This document shows, in pieces, positions 23,978-31,579 of a DNA stretch of 64,000 nt. The position numbers and the translations under genes are program-made. A model generated the notes under the pieces. The model ran no database searches. It saw only the letters and a list, made by a program, of their open reading frames with translations, and was not told where the DNA came from. Source of the DNA: Agrococcus jejuensis (GTDB taxonomy: Bacteria; Actinomycetota; Actinomycetes; Actinomycetales; Microbacteriaceae); the NCBI RefSeq assembly GCF_007679035.1, contig NZ_VEFR01000001.1, forward strand, positions 682,001 to 746,000, read 5' to 3'. Position 1 is the stretch's first letter; every line of letters starts with the position of its first letter.

Positions 23978-25021
23978 TCAGGCGCCGACGACGCGGAGCA
24001 CCGTGAGCACGAGCAGCGCGGCGAACGGCACGAGCAGCACGCCCACGATCGCGGCGTGCACCCGGAGGTGGTCGCGCAGCAGCGCGACGTACTCGCGCAG
24101 CAGCGCGCTCGGCAGGTAGTAGCGGGCCGTGCGCGCACCGCGCGCGTGCCCTCGGATGCCGAGCGTGCGCAGCAGCGTCGCGGCGCGGAACGCGTGGTAG
24201 TCGCTCGTCACGACCGTCACGGGGCCGAGCACGCCGCGCTCCTCGAGGAGCGCTCGCGTCCGCTGCAGGTTCTCCTCGGTCGTGGTCGACGCCTCCTCGA
24301 GCAGCAGCCGATCGCGTGCGACGCCGAGCGACTCGGCGTGCTCGGCCATGGCCGACGCCTCGCTGCGCGGCTCGTCGGCGCCCTGCCCTCCCGAGAGCAC
24401 GAGCAGCGTGCGCGGATCCTCGTCGGCGAGCGCGACGCCGCGCGCGACGCGGGCCGCGAGCAACGGCGACACGCGGCCGTCGACGAGCCCGGCGCCGAGC
24501 ACGACGACCGCCGCGGCGACCGGCGCACGCGCGGCGATGCGCGCGTAGACGAGCGACCACAGCAGGTACGCGAGCAGCACGAGGCCGAGGTAGCCGATGG
24601 GCGCGGCGAGCACGAGCACGAGCACGACGACCCCGCCGAGCTCGGCGGCGATCGTGAGCCAGCCGAGCGCGTACAGCGCGAGGATCGCGACGCCGGCGAG
24701 GAGCGAGAGCAGATGCGCGGGCGAGCGCCGCTCCCGCAGCAGCATGAGCACGCCGTTCACCACGAGCGCCGAGCCGAGCACGAGGCCCGAGAGCACCGGG
24801 ATGCCGACGAGCAGCGCCGCCTGCCCGAGCAGGCGCGCCTGGTCGTCGACGCCGAGCACCGCGCCGACGTCGCCGAGCGTCGTGACGAGCGACGACGCGA
24901 GGGCCGTGACGAGCGAGGTGACGGCGAGCGTCAGGAGGATGCCGGGTGCGAGGCGGCGCGGGTCGCGTGCTGCGAGGACGACGCCGACGATCGCGAGCGC
25001 CAGCGTGAGAGGCCCGGGCAT
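23978..25021 (-). CDS. YdcF-family membrane protein (paralogue 1)
   Basis: 347 residues. About five hydrophobic helices precede a soluble DUF218/YdcF domain: V-V-L-G-A-G-L-V-D-G-R-V-S-P-L-L-A-A-R (residues about 172-190), L-S-G-G-Q-G-A-D-E-P-R-S-E-A, E-E-A-S-T-T-T-E-E-N-L and V-T-S-D-Y-H-A-F-R-A. SanA/ElyC/YdcF relatives affect envelope or polyprenyl-linked metabolism. The last helix anchors the C-terminus. TAGGGT lies 6 nt before ATG 25021 (leaderless). Confidence 0.88.
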   Translation of the reverse strand: MPGPLTLALAIVGVVLAARDPRRLAPGILLTLAVTSLVTALASSLVTTLGDVGAVLGVDDQARLLGQAALLVGIPVLSGLVLGSALVVNGVLMLLRERRSPAHLLSLLAGVAILALYALGWLTIAAELGGVVVLVLVLAAPIGYLGLVLLAYLLWSLVYARIAARAPVAAAVVVLGAGLVDGRVSPLLAARVARGVALADEDPRTLLVLSGGQGADEPRSEASAMAEHAESLGVARDRLLLEEASTTTEENLQRTRALLEERGVLGPVTVVTSDYHAFRAATLLRTLGIRGHARGARTARYYLPSALLREYVALLRDHLRVHAAIVGVLLVPFAALLVLTVLRVVGA

Positions 25022-25027
25022 CCCTCC

Positions 25028-25033
25028 ACCCTA
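25028..25033 (-). promoter_or_regulatory. Leaderless -10 box of YdcF paralogue 1
   Basis: TAGGGT, 6 nt (GGAGGG) before ATG 25021. Confidence 0.6.
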
Positions 25034-25052
25034 TGCAGCCGGGCCGCCGGGA

Positions 25053-25979
25053 TCAGCCGACGAGCCCCGCCGTGCGGACGACGCCGACGATCGTCATGGC
25101 GACGGCGAGCACGCCGAGCACGAGCAGCGTGCCGCGCGAGGGCCGCACGGTCGCGGCGAGCTCGCGCACGAGGGCGCCGGGTCGGTAGACGGGGCTCGAC
25201 CACGAGTCGATCGCGTCGCCCTCGATGCCCAGGCGCTGCAGCAGCATCCGCGTGCGGGGCACGTGGTACTCGCTCGTCACGACGAGCCACGGCTCGGCCG
25301 CGCCGAGCGCGCGGGTGCGCACGAGGTTCTCCTCGGTCGAGGTCGACCGGTCCTCGAGGTCGATCGCCGCGGCGGGCACGCCGCACGCCTCCACGAGGTG
25401 CTCGGCCATCGCCGCCGCCTCGCTGCGGGGCTCGTCGCGGCCCTGCCCGCCGGACGCGACCATCCGCACGCTGGGATCGCCCGCATGCCACAGGGCCGCC
25501 GCCCGCTCGACGCGGCGGCGCAGCAAGGGGCCGACGTGCCTGCCCTTGAGCGCCCCACCGAGCACGACGATCGTGCGCGGCGTCATCCCCGGGGAGAGCG
25601 GGCGCGAGGTCGCCGCGTGCAGCAGGTACGCCGCGAAGGCGAGCCCGAGGATCCAGGCGGGCCAGCAGCAGTGCAGCAGGCCGGTCGCGAGGTCCGGCCG
25701 CGTCGGCGCGAGCACGATCGCGACGACGACGATCGCGGTGGCGACGATGCCGACGCCCGCGATCGCGAGGTCGTGCGGCTTGACCCGCTGCATGCGGCGC
25801 ATCGCGATCGCATGCGCGAAGCCCGCGACGCCGAGCGTCGGCACCGTCGCGAGCGCCGCGATCCACGCCGCGGCGTCCACGACCCCGCGCCAGCCGTCGC
25901 GCACGCCGAACGCGATCGCGAGGGCGACCACGGCGAGTGCGACGGCGGCGCCCCACACCTCGAAGCGTCGCCCCAGCAC
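25053..25979 (-). CDS. YdcF-family membrane protein (paralogue 2)
   Basis: 308 residues, same plan as its neighbour but one or two fewer N-terminal helices. Motifs: V-V-L-G-G-A-L-K-G-R-H-V-G-P-L-L-R-R-R, A-S-G-G-Q-G-R-D-E-P-R-S-E-A-A-A-M-A-E-H, L-E-D-R-S-T-S-T-E-E-N-L, V-T-S-E-Y-H-V-P-R-T. The conserved blocks are close enough to paralogue 1 to imply an old tandem duplication, while the membrane parts have diverged. GTG 25979 is set by a leaderless TAGGCT that overlaps the stop codon of the glycerate kinase gene. Confidence 0.86.
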   Translation of the reverse strand: MLGRRFEVWGAAVALAVVALAIAFGVRDGWRGVVDAAAWIAALATVPTLGVAGFAHAIAMRRMQRVKPHDLAIAGVGIVATAIVVVAIVLAPTRPDLATGLLHCCWPAWILGLAFAAYLLHAATSRPLSPGMTPRTIVVLGGALKGRHVGPLLRRRVERAAALWHAGDPSVRMVASGGQGRDEPRSEAAAMAEHLVEACGVPAAAIDLEDRSTSTEENLVRTRALGAAEPWLVVTSEYHVPRTRMLLQRLGIEGDAIDSWSSPVYRPGALVRELAATVRPSRGTLLVLGVLAVAMTIVGVVRTAGLVG

Positions 25980-25985
25980 CCGGTC

Positions 25986-25991
25986 AGCCTA
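25986..25991 (-). promoter_or_regulatory. Leaderless -10 box of YdcF paralogue 2
   Basis: TAGGCT, 6 nt before GTG 25979. Its first three bases are the TAG stop of the upstream glycerate kinase gene. Confidence 0.55.
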
Positions 25992-27200
25992 CGCGGCGGC
26001 TGCGTGCCGTCGGTCGTGCTGCGGGGCCAGCGCCGACGACAGCGACGCACCGAGCAGCACGGTGCGCAGGGCGCGCTCCGCGCCGTCGGCCACGAGCTCC
26101 GCGCCGCGCTCGCATGCCTCCGCGAGGTCCATCGGCGCGGGCAGGATGCCCTGCACGGCGTCGATGCCGATCGCGTGCACGCAGCTCGCGTCCGCGCCGA
26201 TCGTGCCTGCGAGGGCGAGCACGGGCACGCCGGCCTCCGAGGCACGGCGCGCGACCTCGGCCGGCACCTTGCCACGCGGCGTCTGCCCGTCGATCGAGCC
26301 CTCGGCCGTGATGACGAGGTCGGCGTCCGCCATGGCCGCGTCGAGGTCGGTCTGGTCGAGCAGCACGTCGAAGCGCGGTCGCAGCGTCGCGCCGATCGCC
26401 GCGAGCCCGGCGCCGAGCCCACCCGACGCACCCGTGCCGAGCCCGTGCCGCAGGTCGATCGCCGCGGCGGCCGGCACGTCGTGCTCGAGCGTGCGCGCCC
26501 AGTGCTTCAGCGCACGTGCGAGGCGCTCGACCTGCTTGGGGCTCGCGCCCTTCTGCGGCCCGAAGACGCGGGCGACGCCGCGCGGCCCGGTGAGCACGTT
26601 CGTCGGGTTGCACGCGACCGTGATGCCCACGTCGGCCAGTCGCGGATCGAGCTGCGACAGGCCGACGCGGTCGAGGTCGCGCAGCGCCCTGGCGCCGAGG
26701 CCGAGCTCGCGACCGCGCTCGTCGAGCAGGCGAGCGCCGAGCGCCTGCAGCGCTCCGGCTCCCCCATCCGACGTGCCCGAGTCGCCGCAGCCGACGAGGA
26801 TGCGCGTCGCCCCCTCGTCGAGCGCGGCGCGGATGAGCTCGCCGACGCCGTACGTCGTGGTGCGCAGCGGGTTGCGCCGGTCGCGCGGCACGAGCCGCAG
26901 CCCTGCGGCGGCAGCCATCTCGACGACGGCGGTCGTGCCGTCGCCGAGCATGCCCAGATGGCTCTTGATCGGCTCGCCGACCGGGCCGACGACCGTGCGA
27001 CGCACGATGCGGCCGCCCGTCGCGGCGACGAGCGCCGCCGCCGTGCCCTCCCCGCCGTCGACGAGCGGCACGGTGCGCACCGTCGCGTGCGGCAGCACGC
27101 GGCGCACGCCCTCGGCGATGGCGTCGGCGACGACGTCGGCGTCGAGCGACTCCTTGAACCCGCTCGGGGCGACGAGCACGGTGGGGGCGGTGGACGTCAT
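25989..27200 (-). CDS. glxK: Glycerate kinase (GlxK type)
   Basis: 403 residues. Family marks: A-P-S-G-F-K-E-S-L-D at residues about 12-21, V-P-L-V-D-G-G-E-G-T, A-G-L-R-L-V, G-C-G-D-S-G-T-S-D-G-G-A-G and T-G-A-S-G-G-L-G-A-G. It phosphorylates D-glycerate, feeding glyoxylate or sugar-acid breakdown into glycolysis. The start is ATG 27200: AAGGAG lies 6 nt upstream, and that AAGGAG overlaps the end of the permease gene. Translated with the permease, which suggests uptake and phosphorylation of glycerate as one unit. Confidence 0.93.
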   Translation of the reverse strand: MTSTAPTVLVAPSGFKESLDADVVADAIAEGVRRVLPHATVRTVPLVDGGEGTAAALVAATGGRIVRRTVVGPVGEPIKSHLGMLGDGTTAVVEMAAAAGLRLVPRDRRNPLRTTTYGVGELIRAALDEGATRILVGCGDSGTSDGGAGALQALGARLLDERGRELGLGARALRDLDRVGLSQLDPRLADVGITVACNPTNVLTGPRGVARVFGPQKGASPKQVERLARALKHWARTLEHDVPAAAAIDLRHGLGTGASGGLGAGLAAIGATLRPRFDVLLDQTDLDAAMADADLVITAEGSIDGQTPRGKVPAEVARRASEAGVPVLALAGTIGADASCVHAIGIDAVQGILPAPMDLAEACERGAELVADGAERALRTVLLGASLSSALAPQHDRRHAAAA

Positions 27201-27211
27201 GGTGGACTCCT

Positions 27212-28675
27212 TCATCGGGTGCCGCGCAGGGCGACGGGGGTCTCGAGGGGCACGCCGAGCGCCGGCCACAGCCAGACGGCGGCGAGCAGCACGACGCCGA
27301 CGACGATCGGGGCGGTGGCGGCGGCGAGCGCGACGAGGCTCGCGCGGTCGAACGTCGCGACGCCGGGCACCGACGCGAACATCGCCACCGGCTTCGCCGA
27401 CGACGTGAGGGTGAGGCAGAAGCCGGCGGCGGCCGTCGACGCGAGGGCGGCCGACACGGGGTTGATGCCGGCGCCGAGCGCGACGACGAGCACGATGGGC
27501 AGCAGCACGGTCGCCCGCGCCGTGCGGGACTGCACCACGAGGTGCGCTGCCGCCGATGCGGCGACGATCGCGACGAGCACGAGCGCGGGATGCGCGCCGC
27601 CCAGCGCGCCGAGCGATGCCTGCGCGATGCGGTCCGCGGCACCGGTCGTGACGAGCGCCGTGCCGAGCGCGAGGGTCGCGGCGAGGAAGACGAGCAGCGA
27701 CCACGGCACCGCCGCGAACGCATCCCGCGGCGTCGTCGTGCCGACGACGGGCAGCACGGCTGCGACGCCCCCGGTCATCGCGACGAGGGCGGGGTGGATG
27801 CCGTGCAGCGGCTCCGAGAGCCACAGCGCGATGACGAGGGCGAGCAGCGCGAGGGCTCGCACGCCGGCGGCGGACATCGAGCGGCCGTGCCGGTGGCTCG
27901 CGTCGCGCACGGCGGCGGCGACGTGCGCGACCGGGATCGCGCGCTCGGCGCGCGTGAGCCAGCCGAGCAGCACGATCTCCGTCGCTGCGACGCATGTGAG
28001 GATCGCGACGGGTGCGCCGAGCAGCAGCCACCAGAGGAACGAGATCGTCGTGCCCGTCGCCGCCTCCACGAGGCTCGCGGCCACGAGGTGCGCGCCGGCG
28101 CCGAGGATCGACGCGAACGCCGAGAGCAGGATGACGGCGGGGAAGAGCAACGAGAGCGCGCGCTGGTGCGCCGTCGGCAGCGCGAGGGCGATGCTGCGGA
28201 ACACGGGCATCGCGAGGGCCGCGCGGCCGCTCGTCGCCGGCACGGCGAAGGTCGTGAGGACGAGCGCGATCGTCGTGCGATGCCACAGTCCGCGCACGGT
28301 GCGGGCGCGCCCCACGAGCGCGACGGCGGCGCGCTCGGCGACGCCCGACGACGTGAGCCCGGCCGCGAGCATGCACGATCCGACGAGCAGCCAGATCGTG
28401 GGGTCGCCGAGCGCGCCGAACGCCGCGTCGACGGGGATGGCGCCGACGAGCGCGAGCCCGACCATCGCCGCGAGCGCCACGACGGCGTCGTCGACGCGCG
28501 TGGCGATCCACGCGATCGTCGCGGCGGCGAGGCCAGCGACGACGAGCCGCTGGTCGAGGGTCCAGCCCGTCGTCGCGGCGAGGGCCCCGAGCCCGGCGGC
28601 AGCGACCGCCGCGGCGCGCACGATGCGGCCGACGACGATCCGCGGTGCGGCGGAGGCGATGGCGAGCGAGGTCAT
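27212..28675 (-). CDS. SLC13/DASS-type anion permease, probably for glycerate or related acid
   Basis: 487 residues from ATG 28675 (GTG 28684 in frame is also possible). About 11-12 hydrophobic helices. P-A-T-S-G-R-A-A-L-A-M-P near residue 155 and S-S-A-K-P in the second half resemble the paired S-N-T/S-x-x-x-P substrate loops of divalent anion transporters. Its position before glycerate kinase suggests glycerate, tartronate or another short hydroxy acid as substrate; this is inference. A perfect 7-bp inverted repeat lies 44 bp upstream. Confidence 0.78.
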   Translation of the reverse strand: MTSLAIASAAPRIVVGRIVRAAAVAAAGLGALAATTGWTLDQRLVVAGLAAATIAWIATRVDDAVVALAAMVGLALVGAIPVDAAFGALGDPTIWLLVGSCMLAAGLTSSGVAERAAVALVGRARTVRGLWHRTTIALVLTTFAVPATSGRAALAMPVFRSIALALPTAHQRALSLLFPAVILLSAFASILGAGAHLVAASLVEAATGTTISFLWWLLLGAPVAILTCVAATEIVLLGWLTRAERAIPVAHVAAAVRDASHRHGRSMSAAGVRALALLALVIALWLSEPLHGIHPALVAMTGGVAAVLPVVGTTTPRDAFAAVPWSLLVFLAATLALGTALVTTGAADRIAQASLGALGGAHPALVLVAIVAASAAAHLVVQSRTARATVLLPIVLVVALGAGINPVSAALASTAAAGFCLTLTSSAKPVAMFASVPGVATFDRASLVALAAATAPIVVGVVLLAAVWLWPALGVPLETPVALRGTR

Positions 28676-28718
28676 GCGCTCCACGGTCGGCGACGCACGC
28701 GAGATGCGCGTGAGACCC

Positions 28719-28738
28719 CGATGAGGGAAGTCTCATCG
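28719..28738. promoter_or_regulatory. Nested inverted repeat between permease and radical SAM gene
   Basis: CGATGAG-GGAAGT-CTCATCG, perfect 7-bp arms. A second pair, TGAGAC (28711-28716) and GTCTCA (28730-28735), overlaps it. It is a candidate operator for the glycerate permease/kinase unit. Confidence 0.45.
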
Positions 28739-28791
28739 TCCGCGCGATGCCCTGGCTGCGTGCGCGGCTCGGCGTGGCGGGTTGCGCTGCG

Positions 28792-28809
28792 TTCGAACGT
28801 GTGTTCGAA
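28792..28809. promoter_or_regulatory. LexA SOS box
   Basis: TTCGAACGTGTGTTCGAA: TCGAAC-N4-GTTCGA, the exact actinobacterial/Gram-positive LexA consensus, with 7-bp perfect arms. It ends 8 bp before the ATG of the radical SAM gene, so LexA binding would cover its promoter. Confidence 0.88.
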
Positions 28810-28817
28810 TCGCTGCC

Positions 28818-29882
28818 ATGCGGTGGGAGGCTCAGCAGACGACGCACGTCGACGCCGACGCGCTGCCCGGGCTCGAGGAGCGCGGCGCGACGCTCGAGTC
28901 CTGGCCGACGCCCGGGTTCGACGGCATGGCGTTCCTGGAGGTGACGGCGCGCAGCGCCCTCAACCACGTCGCGGGCGGCGGCGTCATGGGCGGCGCGTGG
29001 ACCATCAACCCGTACCGCGGCTGCCAGCACGCGTGCGTCTACTGCTTCGCTCGCGACACGCACCGATACCTCGACCTCGACGCAGGTCGGGACTTCGACT
29101 CGCGCATCGTCGTGAAGGCCAACGTCGTCGAGGTCCTCGAGCGCGAGCTGCGCACGACGCGACGCGACGTCGACCGCGTGCACCTCGGCACCAACACCGA
29201 CCCGTACCAGCGGGCCGAGGGTCGCTACCGACTCATGCCCGGCATCCTGCGCGCGCTCGCGGAGCACGGCGCATCCATCGCCATCCTCACGAAGGGCACG
29301 CTGCTGCGGCGCGACGTGCCGCTGCTCGCCGAGCTCGCGAAGGAGGTGCCGGTCTCGATCGCCATGTCGATCGCGGTGTTCGACGACGCCCTGCAGCAGT
29401 CGGTCGAGCCGGGCACGCCGTCGACGGCCGCCCGACTCGCGACCGTGCGGGCCGTGCGCGAGGCGGGCCTCGACTGCGAGGTCTTCCTCATGCCGGTGCT
29501 GCCGGGGCTCACCGACACGCGCGCGCACCTCGAGCGGGCGTACGCGGCCATCGCGGAGGCGGGCGCGACGGGCGTCGCCACGTCGTCGCTGCATCTGCGG
29601 CCGGGGGCGCGCGAATGGTACCTGCAGTGGCTCGAGGCCGAGCATCCGCACCTCGTCGACCAGTACCGGCGCATCTACGGCGGCGGGGCGTACGCGTGCC
29701 ACGACTACCGGGACTGGCTGCGTGCGCGCACGACGCCGCTCGCACGCCGGCACGGGCTCCTGCGCTCGCGGGTCGCCGACGGCACGGGCACGAACTTCGT
29801 CGCCAACGCACCGCGCCGCGGCGCGCAGCAGCTGCCGTCACGTCCCGTCGAGCCGGTCGACGCGCCCGCTCCCCTGTTCTGA
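28818..29882 (+). CDS. Rv2578c-family radical SAM protein (spore photoproduct lyase-like)
   Basis: 354 residues. The radical SAM cluster motif is C-Q-H-A-C-V-Y-C near residue 71 within N-P-Y-R-G-C-Q-H-A-C-V-Y-C-F-A-R, exactly the Rv2578c/SplB-like form; V-H-L-G-T-N-T-D-P-Y-Q and L-T-K-G-T follow. Such proteins bind a 4Fe-4S cluster and S-adenosylmethionine. The start is ATG 28818; upstream TTG/GTG extensions run through the LexA box. The perfect SOS box implies DNA-damage induction, so repair of a DNA lesion is a reasonable guess. The reaction itself is unproven. Confidence 0.9.
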   Translation: MRWEAQQTTHVDADALPGLEERGATLESWPTPGFDGMAFLEVTARSALNHVAGGGVMGGAWTINPYRGCQHACVYCFARDTHRYLDLDAGRDFDSRIVVKANVVEVLERELRTTRRDVDRVHLGTNTDPYQRAEGRYRLMPGILRALAEHGASIAILTKGTLLRRDVPLLAELAKEVPVSIAMSIAVFDDALQQSVEPGTPSTAARLATVRAVREAGLDCEVFLMPVLPGLTDTRAHLERAYAAIAEAGATGVATSSLHLRPGAREWYLQWLEAEHPHLVDQYRRIYGGGAYACHDYRDWLRARTTPLARRHGLLRSRVADGTGTNFVANAPRRGAQQLPSRPVEPVDAPAPLF

Positions 29883-29922
29883 ACGGCCGCGCGCAGGTCG
29901 GCGCGGGCCGGGCGCCGCGCCG

Positions 29923-30372
29923 TCAGGCGGCGCGCACCGGCTGCTGCAGCTCGACGATCCAGTCGCCCTGATCGGCGGAGACGGCGCGCACGTACCGCTC
30001 CCGTGCGACGCCGCTCGGCACGAGCCCGCGCTCGGCGATCGCGTCGTGCAGCGTGCTCCATGTCGCTCGCACCCCCGCCATGGGTCCACGATGCTCGATC
30101 GTCGCCACCTGCTCCTCGGCATCGAGCTCGACGCTCTCGAGCCCCTCGGGCACGAGCATGCCGACGAGGTAGCCCGCCGCGACGCGCATGCGATCGCCCT
30201 CGCTCGCGTACGTCGCGATCGGCACGTCCTGGGCGCCCGGCGCGTGACCGAACACCGCCTGCACCTCCTGGAACAGCGCCTCCACGACCCCGGAGACCGC
30301 ATCGGCGGGCACGACGTCGGTGGCGGCCGCGATGCGCATCGCGGGCAGGGGGCGGATGTCGATGTCGGTCAC
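29923..30372 (-). CDS. Stand-alone GyrI-like/AraC effector-binding protein
   Basis: 149 residues, GyrI-like ligand-binding fold (SOUL-like repeat). Pattern: M-R-I-A-A-A at the first strand, L-F-Q-E-V-Q-A-V-F, A-A-G-Y-L-V-G-M-L-V-P-E-G and V-A-T-I-E-H-R-G-P-M-A-G-V-R-A-T-W-S-T-L-H. There is no DNA-binding domain, so it would bind or sequester small molecules. The GTG start at 30372 has GGAAGG upstream. It is 28 nt from the end of the HxlR regulator on the same strand and may be cotranscribed with it. Confidence 0.85.
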   Translation of the reverse strand: MTDIDIRPLPAMRIAAATDVVPADAVSGVVEALFQEVQAVFGHAPGAQDVPIATYASEGDRMRVAAGYLVGMLVPEGLESVELDAEEQVATIEHRGPMAGVRATWSTLHDAIAERGLVPSGVARERYVRAVSADQGDWIVELQQPVRAA

Positions 30373-30400
30373 GCGGGCGCCTTCCGTGGGTGCGGTCAGG

Positions 30401-30748
30401 CTAGCGAGTCGACGCCGCCTCGCGCGCCAGGCTCTCGTTCGCCCAGCGCCCGAGGTCGTCGAGCACGGGCATGAGCCGCTCGCCCGCGTCGGTCAGCGCG
30501 TAGCGCACCGACACGGGAGGCCCGGGCTCGACGACGCGGTCGACGAGCCCCGCACCGACGAGCTCGGCCAGCCGGTCGGCGAGCATCGTGTCGCTGATGC
30601 CGGGCACGGCGCGTCGCAGCTCGGCGAACGAGCCCGCACCGAAGCCGAGCACGCGCAGCAGCATGCCGTTCCAGCGCTTGCCCAGCACCGAGAACGCGCG
30701 CGTGATCGCGGCGTCGCACACGTGCGGGTCGGCGGTCGGCTCGATCAC
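30401..30748 (-). CDS. HxlR-family transcriptional regulator
   Basis: 115 residues, winged helix. Cys11 in D-P-H-V-C-D-A-A-I is the N-terminal cysteine conserved in redox-sensing HxlR/DUF24 members such as YodB and HypR. V-L-G-K-R-W-N-G-M-L-L and F-A-E-L-R-R-A-V-P-G-I-S-D-T-M-L-A-D-R-L are the family core. It is divergent from an azoreductase gene, as YodB is linked to azoR1 in Bacillus by regulation, so it probably represses that gene until quinones or electrophiles modify Cys11. GTG 30748 is set by TACGAT. Confidence 0.9.
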   Translation of the reverse strand: MIEPTADPHVCDAAITRAFSVLGKRWNGMLLRVLGFGAGSFAELRRAVPGISDTMLADRLAELVGAGLVDRVVEPGPPVSVRYALTDAGERLMPVLDDLGRWANESLAREAASTR

Positions 30749-30754
30749 GCCTCC

Positions 30755-30760
30755 ATCGTA
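30755..30760 (-). promoter_or_regulatory. Leaderless -10 box of hxlR-type gene
   Basis: TACGAT, 6 nt (GGAGGC) before GTG 30748. Confidence 0.55.
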
Positions 30761-30779
30761 CTTCTGCTACGGTCGTCCA

Positions 30780-30804
30780 AGTCGCTCTGCTTTTCTGAGC
30801 GACT
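30780..30804. promoter_or_regulatory. Inverted repeat in the HxlR/AzoR gap
   Basis: AGTCGCTC and GAGCGACT, perfect 8-bp arms separated by 9 nt, between the two divergent genes. Candidate operator of the HxlR regulator, downstream of a TACGGT that could be the -10 of the azoreductase gene. Confidence 0.5.
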
Positions 30805-30846
30805 ACGGATGCGCGAGACGCGCATCCTCGCGATCCAAGGAGCAGC

Positions 30847-31503
30847 ATGTCCCTCTTCCGTCTCGACGCGAGCATCATGCCCGCGACCTCCGCGAGCCGC
30901 GCGCTCGGCGACCTCGTCGAGTCCGCCTGGTCGACCGCGCATCCCGCCGGCGAGGTGCGTCGCCGCGACATCGGCACCGCGCCGATCGCCGCCGACCTCT
31001 GGGGCGCGGCCATCACCGAGGGCTTCACCGCCGAGTCAGACCGCACCGACCTCCAGCGCGAGGCGCGGCAGCTCGCCGCGACCCTCGCCGACGAGCTGCT
31101 CGGCGCCGACGCGATCCTGCTCACGGTGCCGCTGTACAACTACGGCGTCTCGCAGCACGCGAAGACGTGGTTCGACCTCGCCTACGCCGACCCGCGCATC
31201 GGACCCGGCGCGACGGGCCTCGCCGGCACGCCCGCGGTGCTCGTGACGGTGCTCGGCGGCTCGTACGCGCCCGGCACGCCCAAGGAGGGCTGGGACCACT
31301 CGACCGGCTGGCTCGAGCGCGCGCTGCGCGACGTGTGGGGGCTCGACCTCGAGGTCGTGCAGCGCGACCTGACGCTCGCAGGCGTCAACCCGGCGATGGA
31401 CGAGCTGCGGCCGCTCGCCGACGAGCGCCGCATCGCCGCCGAGCAGCACGCGACCGCCGCCGGCGCGCGCCTCGCCGGCGCGCTCGCGGCCGCGCGCGGC
31501 TGA
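30847..31503 (+). CDS. azoR: FMN-dependent NADH-azoreductase
   Basis: 218 residues, flavodoxin-like fold. F-R-L-D-A-S-I near the start and S-x-S-R-A-L-G (FMN phosphate loop), L-L-T-V-P-L-Y-N-Y-G-V-S-Q-H-A-K-T-W-F-D (residues about 92-111; FMN ring site) are the AzoR marks. It reduces azo compounds and quinones by two electrons using NADH, protecting against electrophile stress. AAGGAG lies 5 nt before ATG 30847. Divergent HxlR regulator next door. Confidence 0.92.
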   Translation: MSLFRLDASIMPATSASRALGDLVESAWSTAHPAGEVRRRDIGTAPIAADLWGAAITEGFTAESDRTDLQREARQLAATLADELLGADAILLTVPLYNYGVSQHAKTWFDLAYADPRIGPGATGLAGTPAVLVTVLGGSYAPGTPKEGWDHSTGWLERALRDVWGLDLEVVQRDLTLAGVNPAMDELRPLADERRIAAEQHATAAGARLAGALAAARG

Positions 31504-31518
31504 GCGACGCGTCGCGAA

Positions 31519-31561
31519 CGCACGACGCCCCGCATCCACGCCGGATGCGGGGCGTCGTGCG
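31519..31561. terminator. Bidirectional hairpin terminator
   Basis: Perfect 19-bp stem (31519-31537 with 31543-31561), 5-nt loop, between the convergent azoR and flavoprotein genes. No T-tract on either side. Confidence 0.75.
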
Positions 31562-31579
31562 TCGAGCCGTCGTGCGCCG

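Noticed and set aside
24597..28724. Plus-strand frame of about 1375 codons across YdcF, glycerate kinase and permease genes
   Set aside because: Antisense shadow; the minus-strand genes have family motifs, ribosome sites or leaderless boxes.
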